Below, one piece after another: positions 53,128 to 61,968 of a DNA stretch of 64,000 nt; the stretch's first letter is position 1; each line of letters opens with the position of its first letter. The notes under the pieces were generated by a model, which was not told the origin of the DNA, did not search any database, and saw only the letters and a program-made list of their open reading frames with translations. The position numbers and the translations under genes are program-made. Origin of the DNA: Paraburkholderia tropica (lineage in GTDB: Bacteria; Pseudomonadota; Gammaproteobacteria; Burkholderiales; Burkholderiaceae); NCBI RefSeq assembly GCF_914484835.1, contig NZ_CAJZAR010000072.1:24552-88551 (forward strand), given 5' to 3'.

Positions 53128-54726
53128 ATGAACGCCAGATTGATGCGTAGCCCAGCGCTGCTTCCGTTCCTTTTTACGTTCGCGGCGCTTGCCTTCTGGG
53201 TTTTCCACTACGGATCACACTGGCCGTATCGAGATGGCTTCATCTATCTTCGCAAACTCGATGAACTCTCGGACGGCAAGCTAAGCATTTCTAACCTCCT
53301 GGCGTCCCGCGACAATCAGCATCCCATCGCGTTCCAGATTGTCGTAGCGCTCTTGTTCCTGAAGGTCTTCCCCGGAAGCATCTGGTCAATCGTCGTGGGC
53401 AACGCGGCGATGCTGTGGCTTTCCGCAGTGGTGTTATACGTAACCGCCGCGCATTCGCTTGCTTCCCGGAAGCAGAAATTCCTGCTCGCCTGTCTCATCT
53501 GTGCTTCCACACTGATCGGATCGCAAGCCAGCTCGTTGCTGTGGGAATTTCAGATCTGGTTCTACTGCAATCTCGTGCTGCTCGCTCTGAACCTCCTGTT
53601 GACCGAACGCTACGGGCTTCGTGCATATCCCATCGTCGCGTTGTTTTGCCTGTTTGCTACGGGTAACGAAGCGCAAGGCGCGTTTCTGTGGCTGGTTGCT
53701 GCGGCGCACATGCTCTACATCACGTCTACCAGTGTGAAGCGCAATGTGAGGATTGCAGGCGTCGTCATACTCGCGGCGCACGTCATGATCTTTCTCGCGC
53801 TTGCGTGGACACTCAGCCATCTTCAATACGGCGGCGCGCCAAGTGTCGACGCCAATCCCACACTCCTGGGCAGACTGATTTTTAGCGTCCAACTGCTTGG
53901 CGGCGGATTCGGAGTAAAAGACCCTTCTATCGCATTCGTCTTCGGACTGATGTCACTGCTGGCATGGGGAGTTGGCACCTTTTTCGCCGCGCGCCGCAAA
54001 TTCGCGTTGACGATCGACCGCGTTGCATTCCTGATCTGCGGCATCAGCCTGATGTGGACTGCGGCGTTTGCTATGGCGCGAGCATCGTTCGGTATTGCCT
54101 GGGCACTCAGCGAGTTCCATGGATCATTAATGATGATCCCGCTCTATGCGGGCATCGGCATGTATGCCGCGTCGATGCTGGCTGAAACCGCCCTCGGCTG
54201 GCGCGTTGCCGCACTATGTCTTTCCGCCTTTGCCCTCTCACCCGTCTTAACTGGCTTGCACTTCGCGCGTCAGCAATCCGTTCTATTGAAGGTGAATTCC
54301 TTGCTCGCCGCTGCAGTGGAGTGTACAGACGTATCTGTTCCGGCCGCATTGAAGCAGAACCTCAGCGGCCTCCGAACTAACGACGACATTTACTCGGAGA
54401 TCGATCGTCACCGCAGTGAACTGTGCGGCGTGCAGCCGAACCTCAGCCGCGCAGTAGAGGCACTGAAGATTCCGCCCTACTACGCCGAACTGATTTCGAA
54501 AGACCCGCGAGTAAGCGACGCGCTTCATGCACTTTGGTATCAGTATCTGAGCCGCCAGGATCTTCGCGAAGCATATCCGCTCTCTGACCCCGACCTCGCG
54601 CGCGACCTCCTGAAATGGGGGGCGGTTGAAGCGGCGACAGTAACGTCAGGCGACGAGCAAGTCCTCGCGCAATATGCAACGACACTGAAAATGCTGGTCG
54701 AGCAGTTGGATGGCAGTGCATCTTGA
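53128..54726 (+). CDS. Large polytopic membrane protein, GT-C-like (function unknown)
   Basis: A 532-residue protein with about ten to eleven hydrophobic segments in residues 1-400 and a soluble C-terminal region of about 130 residues. After the first helix comes WPYRDGFIYLRKLDEL (32-47), a short periplasmic loop holding acidic residues where GT-C glycosyltransferases keep their catalytic Asp. The C-terminal region is Leu/Ala-rich. I do not recognise a named family. It lies between the sulfotransferase-like gene and the GtrA gene, so use of a lipid-linked sugar is plausible. Confidence 0.62.
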   Translation: MNARLMRSPALLPFLFTFAALAFWVFHYGSHWPYRDGFIYLRKLDELSDGKLSISNLLASRDNQHPIAFQIVVALLFLKVFPGSIWSIVVGNAAMLWLSAVVLYVTAAHSLASRKQKFLLACLICASTLIGSQASSLLWEFQIWFYCNLVLLALNLLLTERYGLRAYPIVALFCLFATGNEAQGAFLWLVAAAHMLYITSTSVKRNVRIAGVVILAAHVMIFLALAWTLSHLQYGGAPSVDANPTLLGRLIFSVQLLGGGFGVKDPSIAFVFGLMSLLAWGVGTFFAARRKFALTIDRVAFLICGISLMWTAAFAMARASFGIAWALSEFHGSLMMIPLYAGIGMYAASMLAETALGWRVAALCLSAFALSPVLTGLHFARQQSVLLKVNSLLAAAVECTDVSVPAALKQNLSGLRTNDDIYSEIDRHRSELCGVQPNLSRAVEALKIPPYYAELISKDPRVSDALHALWYQYLSRQDLREAYPLSDPDLARDLLKWGAVEAATVTSGDEQVLAQYATTLKMLVEQLDGSAS

Positions 54727-54729
54727 CGA

Positions 54730-55140
54730 CTACGCGTCGGCAGACGCGCGGTCGGTAAAGACAAAAACCTTATCCATCCGATACTTGACGACGTAGCCGA
54801 ACGCGAGGCCGATGACGCCACCGACGTACCGCATTCCTTCGGTCTGGAACTTATGTGCAAAAAAATATTCGCACCCCCAGAAGATCGCCGTCGTAACGAC
54901 ACCCGTCAAGGTGTACAGCATAAAGGTGCCGGCATCATGACGGGTATTCTGTGACTTCCAGCGAAAAATCCACCGCTTGTCGAGCACATACTTGACAACA
55001 AGACCAACGGCCGTACCAGCAGCCACCGACAGCGGAATCGCTAACGTCCCGTGATAGACGCGAACGGTGGCAGCCTGCGTCGCAATGTTCGCTGCAGTGG
55101 AGATGCAGGCAAAAAGTAAATAGAGCAGTGCTATCGTCAT
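54730..55140 (-). CDS. GtrA-family membrane protein (candidate polyprenyl-phosphate-sugar flippase)
   Basis: A 136-residue four-helix GtrA protein. It ends YVVKYRMDKVFVFTD, typical of the family, and its second half has the motif RYVGGVIGLAFGYVVKYRMDKVFVF. GtrA proteins move or support polyprenyl-phosphate-linked sugars to the periplasm. The mycobacterial GtrA protein Rv3789 sits beside DprE1/DprE2, so this one may serve the lipid-arabinose made by the nearby operon. The ATG at 55140 is chosen over a GTG at 55152. It is convergent with the upstream membrane-protein gene. Confidence 0.88.
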   Translation of the reverse strand: MTIALLYLLFACISTAANIATQAATVRVYHGTLAIPLSVAAGTAVGLVVKYVLDKRWIFRWKSQNTRHDAGTFMLYTLTGVVTTAIFWGCEYFFAHKFQTEGMRYVGGVIGLAFGYVVKYRMDKVFVFTDRASADA

Positions 55141-55466
55141 CGTTCTCGCCACCCCGATCTAAAGAAGGGGCATTTTACTTCACTGATGAACGCGCGCAGC
55201 CCGCGTCGAGGGCATGGAGCTTTCTATCAATGCATGAGCCGTCTGGTCTGACTGCCGGATCGACTCGCAAGCCCTTCTATTGAGGCTTGCATCTGTGCGT
55301 GCTGATGCACCGAACCAGGACGGCATGAGTTCACGCCCGAAAATCGCACCGGCGATAGATGGCGAGCAGCCCCAGCCACACCGACGCTCAATCTCCCGGT
55401 GAACGTGACCGTTGAGGTCACATCAACCGATCTCGACTGCCATTCACCGCGCGTACGCGTGGGAAC
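55141..55466. other. Intergenic region, nothing recognised
   Basis: About 326 bp between the GtrA start and the TylF-like stop. It holds no credible gene, repeat or strong terminator; the GtrA promoter should lie near 55150-55300. Confidence 0.4.
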
Positions 55467-56243
55467 TTAGCGGTAGTAGGCCTTTTTATTCTTCCGCATG
55501 ACCACGGTGCTGCAGAGATCGGGCAATGGCATCACGCCCTCGGGCTTATCAGCAAAGAACTCGTCGACGGCTTTTTCCGCACCATCCCAGCAGAGACTTC
55601 CATAATCGTGCATCAGGATAAAACCACCCGGCGCCATTCGCGGATAAAAATACTCCAGCGCTGCAATCATGGGAACGTAGAGATCGCAATCGATATGCAC
55701 GATGGCGTACTGACCATCGTCGAGTAATTGAGCCGCTGTTTCAGGAAAATATCCCTTGATGAAAACGGTCCCCTCTTCGCCGACACGATTCTTTACAGCC
55801 TCAAGGCTAGTATCTTTGAAAATACCGGACAGATGCTTTTCGTTCGAGTCGAGATCGGCGTCAGGAAAGCCCTCAAAGGTGTCGAGCAGATAGAGTGTTC
55901 GTTGCTGTCGACGCGCGAACGCCGCCAGAACTTCAGCGGTATTCCCTTGCCAGACGCCCAATTCGGCAAAATCACCCGGCACCTTTTGCTTCGCGACGAT
56001 GTCCGAAACAAGGCAGAGTGAATAGAACCGAGCCATATCGCCGTTGTGCGAATCCAGACCATTCGCAAAACGCGCCGCGTCACCTTCCGGCTCTACCAGT
56101 CCGCCCGTGGCAACGTATTTTGCGTAGTTCTTCGTATACCGTTCCGGATGCGAAAACTTGCGCTCAGCCTTCCAGTCGGGCGTCGACTCCGTTACGGGGG
56201 CATTGTCTTTCAAAAGCTTTCGAGCAACATTCAAAAACGACAT
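55467..56243 (-). CDS. TylF-like SAM-dependent methyltransferase
   Basis: A 258-residue class I methyltransferase of the TylF/macrocin O-methyltransferase family. It has the SAM motif DFAELGVWQGNTAEVLAAF (91-109), LLDTFEGFPDADLDS, a metal-binding HIDCDLYVPMIAALEYFYPRMAPGG (Asp185, Asp187) and HDYGSLCWDGAEKAVDEFF. Enzymes of this type methylate hydroxyls of sugars. In this glycan cluster it may cap or decorate the polymer. It has a start 23 bp upstream of a GCGG stretch rather than a strong ribosome site. Confidence 0.85.
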   Translation of the reverse strand: MSFLNVARKLLKDNAPVTESTPDWKAERKFSHPERYTKNYAKYVATGGLVEPEGDAARFANGLDSHNGDMARFYSLCLVSDIVAKQKVPGDFAELGVWQGNTAEVLAAFARRQQRTLYLLDTFEGFPDADLDSNEKHLSGIFKDTSLEAVKNRVGEEGTVFIKGYFPETAAQLLDDGQYAIVHIDCDLYVPMIAALEYFYPRMAPGGFILMHDYGSLCWDGAEKAVDEFFADKPEGVMPLPDLCSTVVMRKNKKAYYR

Positions 56244-56358
56244 AACCTTCCTCCGCGGTAAGGAAGAGTCATTATAGGTGACGCGAAGGGCACAGATTGT
56301 GCAGTCAATATGACAGCCGAACGAGCAGGCAACTCGAGCTACACTTTATGTTGCAGCG

Positions 56359-57744
56359 CTATCGGGCTATTTTTTCGAGCCGTCCTGAGCGATCGACCAG
56401 GTACGTGGCTCGCTCCGGACCCGCAATCGCGTAACGCGAGGTGAAGAGCGGCAGGAACATATCGATGCGTCGATATTGCTGCATCCACGCCGGCATCAGC
56501 TCCTCAGGCACGACCGAATCTAGAACGACAACATCAGGAGCACTTTCCACGTCACGCAGAGAAGACTTCAGGTTGCTCACATACTGGCGCGCGAAGGCGA
56601 TCATTCCATCTGGCGCGGTCTTGGCGCTTTGCACCTGAAGATTGCAGGCCACCACGACTGAAGCGAGCACGGCGACACAGCGACCGCCGGTGCCAAGTTC
56701 GGATCTCGAGAGTGCCACGACTGAGACCATCACGAGAAACGTAACATTCTCAACGCAGTATCGCGGCAGATAGGCTCCCTCCGGAAATACGGCGGCGCGC
56801 TCGATCGCGATCATGGCAGACGACGCGACGACATATCCCAGACTCCCCGCCCACAGCAACAAGATAGCGGGCTCTCGCCTCGCGCCGGTTGTCATGATGT
56901 ACAGCACAAGAACGGCGGGCACCAGCGTCGCCCAAGGCATCGTAATTCCGTGACGCCCCAGCCCAACCATGGCGGCGAGCGTGGTGTCACTGATCTGAGT
57001 CCAGGCGTACGGAATAATGACATCCAGATTGTGCGTTGCCACCGGCCCTCCTGGGGCAGGAGAGAACCGCATGACCAGCCAGGCATACACAACGAGCGGA
57101 GCGACGAACGGCAGAAGTACACGTGCAGCTTGCGACAGCGCCTCGCGAGATGATTTACCCCGTTGCGTATATAGGACGACGCCCACCAGGAAGACTAATG
57201 CAACGGCCACCTTTGCCGTGAAAAGCAGGGCGAAGCCGAAATAGACAACGGACATGATACGTCCGGCTCTTGTGGGGCCACGGCCGTCAGGCCCCGCCAG
57301 ACAGACAGCCGACGCCAGGATCAACGCGGTGGAGAACAGCGTATGAACCGAAGCACTCCACCAGAGTTGAGCAGACGTCAGTTGCGGCATTAACACATAG
57401 ACGACAAGACCGCAGAATATCGCCCAATTCCCGCAGTCGAAGCGCCGGAGGAATGCATAGACGAGGCATGTCAAAAACATGGACAGCGCTATCAAGAGCG
57501 CCATCGCATACTCATAAGTCACACCGACCAGTTCAAAAAACGCACCCTGCACGAACCTGAAGCCTGGCGCAACCTGTCCGAATACATCTCGCATCAGGTA
57601 ATGCAAGGTGAAACCTGGGTATTCCCGGAAGATTTCAAAATTCAGAAAATCGTCCGCGAAAAAAGCAGATGTTCGAATGCGTGACCAGGTTACCAGAGCC
57701 TGGAGCGCAAGGATTCCAGCAATGAGCAATCGGCTGTTTTTCAT
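56359..57744 (-). CDS. Polytopic membrane protein, GT-C-like with DD motif (candidate lipid-sugar glycosyltransferase)
   Basis: A 461-residue protein with about ten helices. After the first helix comes RTSAFFADDFLNFEIFRE, with Asp31-Asp32 where GT-C enzymes such as the Emb arabinosyltransferases keep an acidic pair in their first periplasmic loop. The following YPGFTLHYLMRDVFGQVAPGFRFVQGAFFEL suits that fold. The last ~90 residues are soluble. It is not otherwise recognised. A start at the ATG 57744 is preferred to the GTG three codons upstream. It is a good candidate to use polyprenyl-phosphoryl-arabinose or another lipid-linked sugar. Confidence 0.65.
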   Translation of the reverse strand: MKNSRLLIAGILALQALVTWSRIRTSAFFADDFLNFEIFREYPGFTLHYLMRDVFGQVAPGFRFVQGAFFELVGVTYEYAMALLIALSMFLTCLVYAFLRRFDCGNWAIFCGLVVYVLMPQLTSAQLWWSASVHTLFSTALILASAVCLAGPDGRGPTRAGRIMSVVYFGFALLFTAKVAVALVFLVGVVLYTQRGKSSREALSQAARVLLPFVAPLVVYAWLVMRFSPAPGGPVATHNLDVIIPYAWTQISDTTLAAMVGLGRHGITMPWATLVPAVLVLYIMTTGARREPAILLLWAGSLGYVVASSAMIAIERAAVFPEGAYLPRYCVENVTFLVMVSVVALSRSELGTGGRCVAVLASVVVACNLQVQSAKTAPDGMIAFARQYVSNLKSSLRDVESAPDVVVLDSVVPEELMPAWMQQYRRIDMFLPLFTSRYAIAGPERATYLVDRSGRLEKIAR

Positions 57745-57949
57745 GACATGCACGGCGGAAGAAAGGAGCTTTTATCAACAGTCGCTAATCGCGTAATTTT
57801 CCGGCTTACGGACGCGCTGTACCTTTTAATATTGTTGAATTGATCGGACCGCGCGATCGGCCCTCGAAAGCAGTTCCGCGCCTCAGAACATGAATCTCAT
57901 GCGAGCTCACGTGCGAGATCTCCGTGGAGCAAGCCGCCAACCCGCAACG

Positions 57950-58957
57950 CTAACGGTTGATGAGGTCGCGCACCATACCCGCCACTCCGTCTGCAAAGCG
58001 TCGATAACTTTGAGTGCGCGCCTCTCTGACAATCGCGGCAGCACGCCCGACGGGGTTACGCGGAAAACTGCGTCGGCGGATAAAGTGTTGCTCGGCTTCT
58101 ACGAGAAGCGCCAACGCATCAGCACGCACAACTGGTCTTTCGCCGAATCGCTGATGCAGAACTTGAAATCGCGAGATCTTTCGCATTAGATACCCGTCAC
58201 GTGGCAGCACTCTCGCGCGTCTCACATAAGCGGCGATCCATGAGATCTTCCCTGTCGGAACCCCAATTGCATTCCGGCCGTGTTGTCGATAGCCAACCAG
58301 TTTCTCCGGCAACATCGCGACCGCTTGCCAAGCCGCTGCGCAGGCTGCGAGCCACTCGTCATGCAGCCACTCGGAAGGAATCGGTAACGCGAGGCTCAGC
58401 AGTTCGCGCCGGAACGCCGCCGCCGTACCAGTCACAAGATTACGGCGGCAGTAGACTTCGAAGAAGCGCTGCTGTTGAACGAGCGCGCGTTCGGCAGTTG
58501 AAAGATAGAGTGACTGGAAGAGCGATTGCCCAAGATCCCGATCATCCTCGTCGATCAATTCCGCATCGGAATGCACGAGGAGCACCTCTGGGTGCGAGTC
58601 GAGATAGGAAGTCATGACGGCGATTTTGTCATGCCTCCAAACATCGTCTTGATCGGCAAGAAAGACGATCGACGTATCGAGCGCACGTATCGCCTGTTCA
58701 AAGTTTCGCGTTACACCCAGCCGATTCTCGTTGCGCAATAGTGTGATCCGCACGTCCGTCGACGCGTGCACACGCTCGCGCCAGTGGACAAGATGTTCCC
58801 ACGTGCCATCGTCAGAGCGGTCATCGCTCACCACGATCCGATCTGGCAGGCGCGACTGATCAGTCAACGACAGAAGTTGCGCATCAAGGAAAGCCATACC
58901 GTTGCATGTGCACATTGCAATGCCAACGGAGGGCTCGGAGGAAGTTGTCACGCTCAT
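57950..58957 (-). CDS. Family 2 glycosyltransferase, rhamnosyltransferase-like
   Basis: A 335-residue GT-A enzyme: VGIAMCTCNGMAFLDAQLLSL, IVVSDDRSDDGTWE, LGVTRNFEQAIR, then the DxD-bearing FLADQDDVWRHDKIAVM (99-115) and the acceptor HDEWLAACAAAW. This layout is that of WbbL/RfbF-like O-antigen glycosyltransferases, often rhamnosyl or galactofuranosyl transferases. The C-terminal ~90 residues are helical. It is separated from the next gene by about 240 bp without visible features. Confidence 0.87.
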   Translation of the reverse strand: MSVTTSSEPSVGIAMCTCNGMAFLDAQLLSLTDQSRLPDRIVVSDDRSDDGTWEHLVHWRERVHASTDVRITLLRNENRLGVTRNFEQAIRALDTSIVFLADQDDVWRHDKIAVMTSYLDSHPEVLLVHSDAELIDEDDRDLGQSLFQSLYLSTAERALVQQQRFFEVYCRRNLVTGTAAAFRRELLSLALPIPSEWLHDEWLAACAAAWQAVAMLPEKLVGYRQHGRNAIGVPTGKISWIAAYVRRARVLPRDGYLMRKISRFQVLHQRFGERPVVRADALALLVEAEQHFIRRRSFPRNPVGRAAAIVREARTQSYRRFADGVAGMVRDLINR

Positions 58958-59197
58958 CGGGAAAGGAAAAAAAACCTGGGGCTAGACCAACAAGCACGCG
59001 CGGGCCACGCGCCTAAGCGAAAGCAGCAAAATCCACCGCTCGGCCGGTCTTGCGGGTGCGTCTCAGCGGCTCGCATTAACGCGCGAGCCGAGGCGCAACT
59101 TGGATCCGAACAGTCATTCCGTCTTGGCCTGGCTGCGGGCCCGCTGGGCACGCGAGGCCGCCAAAACCACGTGGCGACCTCACGTACAAAAGCACCC

Positions 59198-61894
59198 TCA
59201 ACGTCGATCGTTGATTATCCGGCGAATGCGGTGCTTCACCGCCCCTAACGCGGCCTTGCTCGAATTGCCCTGGCCCGTGCCCTCTTTCGCGGATCGAGCA
59301 GCCGCAAGCTCGGTACGCAACTCTTCGCGGTCCCGCCACAGCTGGCTGGACTGCGCGCGCGCCGCCTGGAAAATCCGGTAGGCACCCTCGTCCTTGACTC
59401 GCTGGACCCGATCGAGCAACGCCAACGCCCGCGCATACTCCTCACTGCCTTCCAGCGCCAGAACGTTCTTCACGTCGGCGATCGCCTCGCGTGTTTCCTC
59501 GAGATAGCGGCGTCCACGTCGGCCGTCAGGCTCGAGATATGTTCCTTCGCACCACTCGTTCCACGAATGCAGGAACACAATGCGTTCTTCGGCAGGGTAG
59601 CGCCTATATGTGTCGAGCAACGCCTGTGCGAGCCATAACCGGTACGAGTCGCCTTCCGTATTGACATGCACCAGCGCGCGCGAGCCATAACGCGGGGTAT
59701 TGTCCCAAGGCAGCATCACCGTACGCCACCGGCGGTACTCCGGTGCCGGTCGGCTCATGTGGAATCGCGCGAACCTGTCGTAGTCAACAATCCGACCCGT
59801 GAAATTCTCCGGCAAGTCGAGAGAGTCAGTCTCGCGGCTGAGCACATCGGACGGTACAACATTCGAAGGAATCTCGTAGCTCGCATCGAAACCGAGTTGT
59901 CGCGGTTGCGGCGGCTCAGGCGTCCAGTCGTCCACCATCACCAGATAGATTCCAGGGAATCCACGGCGAGCCATCTCGTCGCGCCAAATCTCCGTCGTGC
60001 TGAGGATATCCGGGAACAAGTGCGCTTTGTAAATGCACAGCACCGGCTTTCCGTTCACCTTCGTGTAACGGTCGTCCTCGAAAACGGGCATCAATTCCCG
60101 AATGAACGCAAGGTCGTCTTCCTTCGAGTGCTCCTGGGCAATGATGACCTCGTTGTCACCACCATCCCAGCGCTTACTCCAGTTCTCATTGGCCCACAGG
60201 AAGAAGAACGGCATTTTCAGATCGGAATTGATGTAATTCTCGATCGGCTTATAGAGCAGTTTCTTGCCGTGGAAATAGTAATAGTAGAAGCACAGGCCCG
60301 AGATGCCATACTCCATCGCCAGTTCGACCTGCTGGCGCATGACGTCGAAAGAGCGTAAATCGTAATAGCCAAGTTCCCCGGGAATCTTCGGCTGGTAATG
60401 CCCCTTGAAAAGCGGCTTCGCTTTTATGACGTTGTTCCACTCCGTGAAACCCGGGCCATGCGCCCAATCGTTTTCGGGAATCGGGTGGAATTGCGGCAAA
60501 TAAAACGCAAACGTGCGCGGCAACTCGGAGTCCGGTACCTTGGACTCGCGCGGCGACAGCACGATGGAGGGTTGCTCCAGAGCGTCCGAAAGACGCGGCG
60601 GGTCGGCGTACAGTGAGCGGCCATTGCCGTCGAGCTTGAGGTCGTGATGCCCACCTGCCGGTTGCGTTTGCACCGCGCCAGGACGCCCTTCGGCCTCACC
60701 GAAACGGATGTAATGCAATACCGGATTCATGCCCGATCGCGCCACATCCTCATTACGCTTCAGATATTGCCTGGCATCGAAATCGGGACCGGGACGATAT
60801 CCGAGAGGACCACCGATACTCAGGTAATGCTCGGCTGGATCCAGGTTCGATGCCTCGACCTCCGGGTGGTGCAACATGTACCAGGCCGCATCATAAAGCG
60901 ATGATTGACGCAGGAGCGCGACATCCGTGTCGTTAAAAGCAATGGATTTTGCCGGGGCCTGCGGTGCCGGCTTGCTCTCGGCATCCACTTCTCGTCCATC
61001 GAGGATATTCGTTACGTATCGCGTGGCATCGATAACGTCCTGAACCGGCAACTCGCGCGCGGGTCCGAGCAGGTTGCGGGCGAGCTTGACCTCCGGCGCA
61101 TTGCTGCCGTAAAGGCCCGTGTAAGGCGTGTACTGGCGAAATGCGCCCATGCGGCCGAGCAGGACAACGCCGGGTGTGCACACCGCGTTCGCGAGATGCG
61201 AGGGGCCACTGTCGACGCCAATGAAGAAACGCGCGCGACGAATAACCTCCGCCGTTGCAAGAATGCTCGTACGGCTTCTCAAGTCGGTAGCGAGCGTCGC
61301 GAGCGGCGACGGCACACCGTCTTTGCTCACGCCGATCTCTACGATCGGCAGCTTCAGTTCCGTCGCAATCCAGCGCGCCAAAACCTGCCAGCTCTCACCA
61401 GTCCAATCTTTGTCGACGTTGTTCGACTCGCGGTGGATGACACAGTACTGCGCCGCGAGCCCCAGCGCGTCGACTTCACGACGGCTTTCATCGCCGATGT
61501 AAAGCCGAGGAGCCGCCGAGAGCTTCGGCAGTCCGGCACCCATCGTAAACGCCTCGAGCAAGGCGCCGTAATCCAGCCATTCGTAGGCGTTGATGAAGGG
61601 ATTGCCCTGCTCCTTGATCAACGGAACCCGGCAGTGCGAACAGACCCGGTAGTTGACGTGCAGATCGACGACTTTGTCATAGCCGCCATGTCGGGATATC
61701 TTGATCCAGTCCGTCAGGCAATCCACGGCCACCGTCTCATCGACGTAAGGATTCGAATCAACAAGCTCGCGATATGCCTTGTTGACAACCCATGCCACGG
61801 AGCTGTCGGGATACTTCATCTTGAGGTAACGCGCAACCGGCTCACACGCGACGATGTCGCCGATATGCTCTACCAGACCGATAACGATTCTCAT
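59198..61894 (-). CDS. Multidomain GT9-WbsX-like protein (glycosyltransferase fused to GH99-like domain)
   Basis: An 898-residue fusion. Residues 1-300 form a GT9 domain (MRIVIGLVEHIGDIVACEPVARYLK; FFIGVDSGPSHLANAVCTPGVVLLGRMG at 223-250). Residues 325-405 hold a tandem of short motifs (SSLYDAAWYMLHHPEV; DFDARQYLKRNEDVARSGMNPVLHYIRFGEAEGR), common as linkers in large bacterial glycan proteins. Residues 460-810 form a WbsX/GH99-like domain (FAFYLPQFHPIPENDWAHGPGFTEWNNV; SGLCFYYYYFHGKK; FLHSWNEWCEGTYLEPD). A helical tail follows. One chain may extend and trim or transfer glycan units. I know no exact match. Confidence 0.85.
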   Translation of the reverse strand: MRIVIGLVEHIGDIVACEPVARYLKMKYPDSSVAWVVNKAYRELVDSNPYVDETVAVDCLTDWIKISRHGGYDKVVDLHVNYRVCSHCRVPLIKEQGNPFINAYEWLDYGALLEAFTMGAGLPKLSAAPRLYIGDESRREVDALGLAAQYCVIHRESNNVDKDWTGESWQVLARWIATELKLPIVEIGVSKDGVPSPLATLATDLRSRTSILATAEVIRRARFFIGVDSGPSHLANAVCTPGVVLLGRMGAFRQYTPYTGLYGSNAPEVKLARNLLGPARELPVQDVIDATRYVTNILDGREVDAESKPAPQAPAKSIAFNDTDVALLRQSSLYDAAWYMLHHPEVEASNLDPAEHYLSIGGPLGYRPGPDFDARQYLKRNEDVARSGMNPVLHYIRFGEAEGRPGAVQTQPAGGHHDLKLDGNGRSLYADPPRLSDALEQPSIVLSPRESKVPDSELPRTFAFYLPQFHPIPENDWAHGPGFTEWNNVIKAKPLFKGHYQPKIPGELGYYDLRSFDVMRQQVELAMEYGISGLCFYYYYFHGKKLLYKPIENYINSDLKMPFFFLWANENWSKRWDGGDNEVIIAQEHSKEDDLAFIRELMPVFEDDRYTKVNGKPVLCIYKAHLFPDILSTTEIWRDEMARRGFPGIYLVMVDDWTPEPPQPRQLGFDASYEIPSNVVPSDVLSRETDSLDLPENFTGRIVDYDRFARFHMSRPAPEYRRWRTVMLPWDNTPRYGSRALVHVNTEGDSYRLWLAQALLDTYRRYPAEERIVFLHSWNEWCEGTYLEPDGRRGRRYLEETREAIADVKNVLALEGSEEYARALALLDRVQRVKDEGAYRIFQAARAQSSQLWRDREELRTELAAARSAKEGTGQGNSSKAALGAVKHRIRRIINDRR

Positions 61895-61968
61895 CCTTTC
61901 ATAGCCCCTTTAAACGTTCCAGCCAGCCCAAAGGCCCGGTGTATCTCTAGATCCGCGACCGCGTGCGG

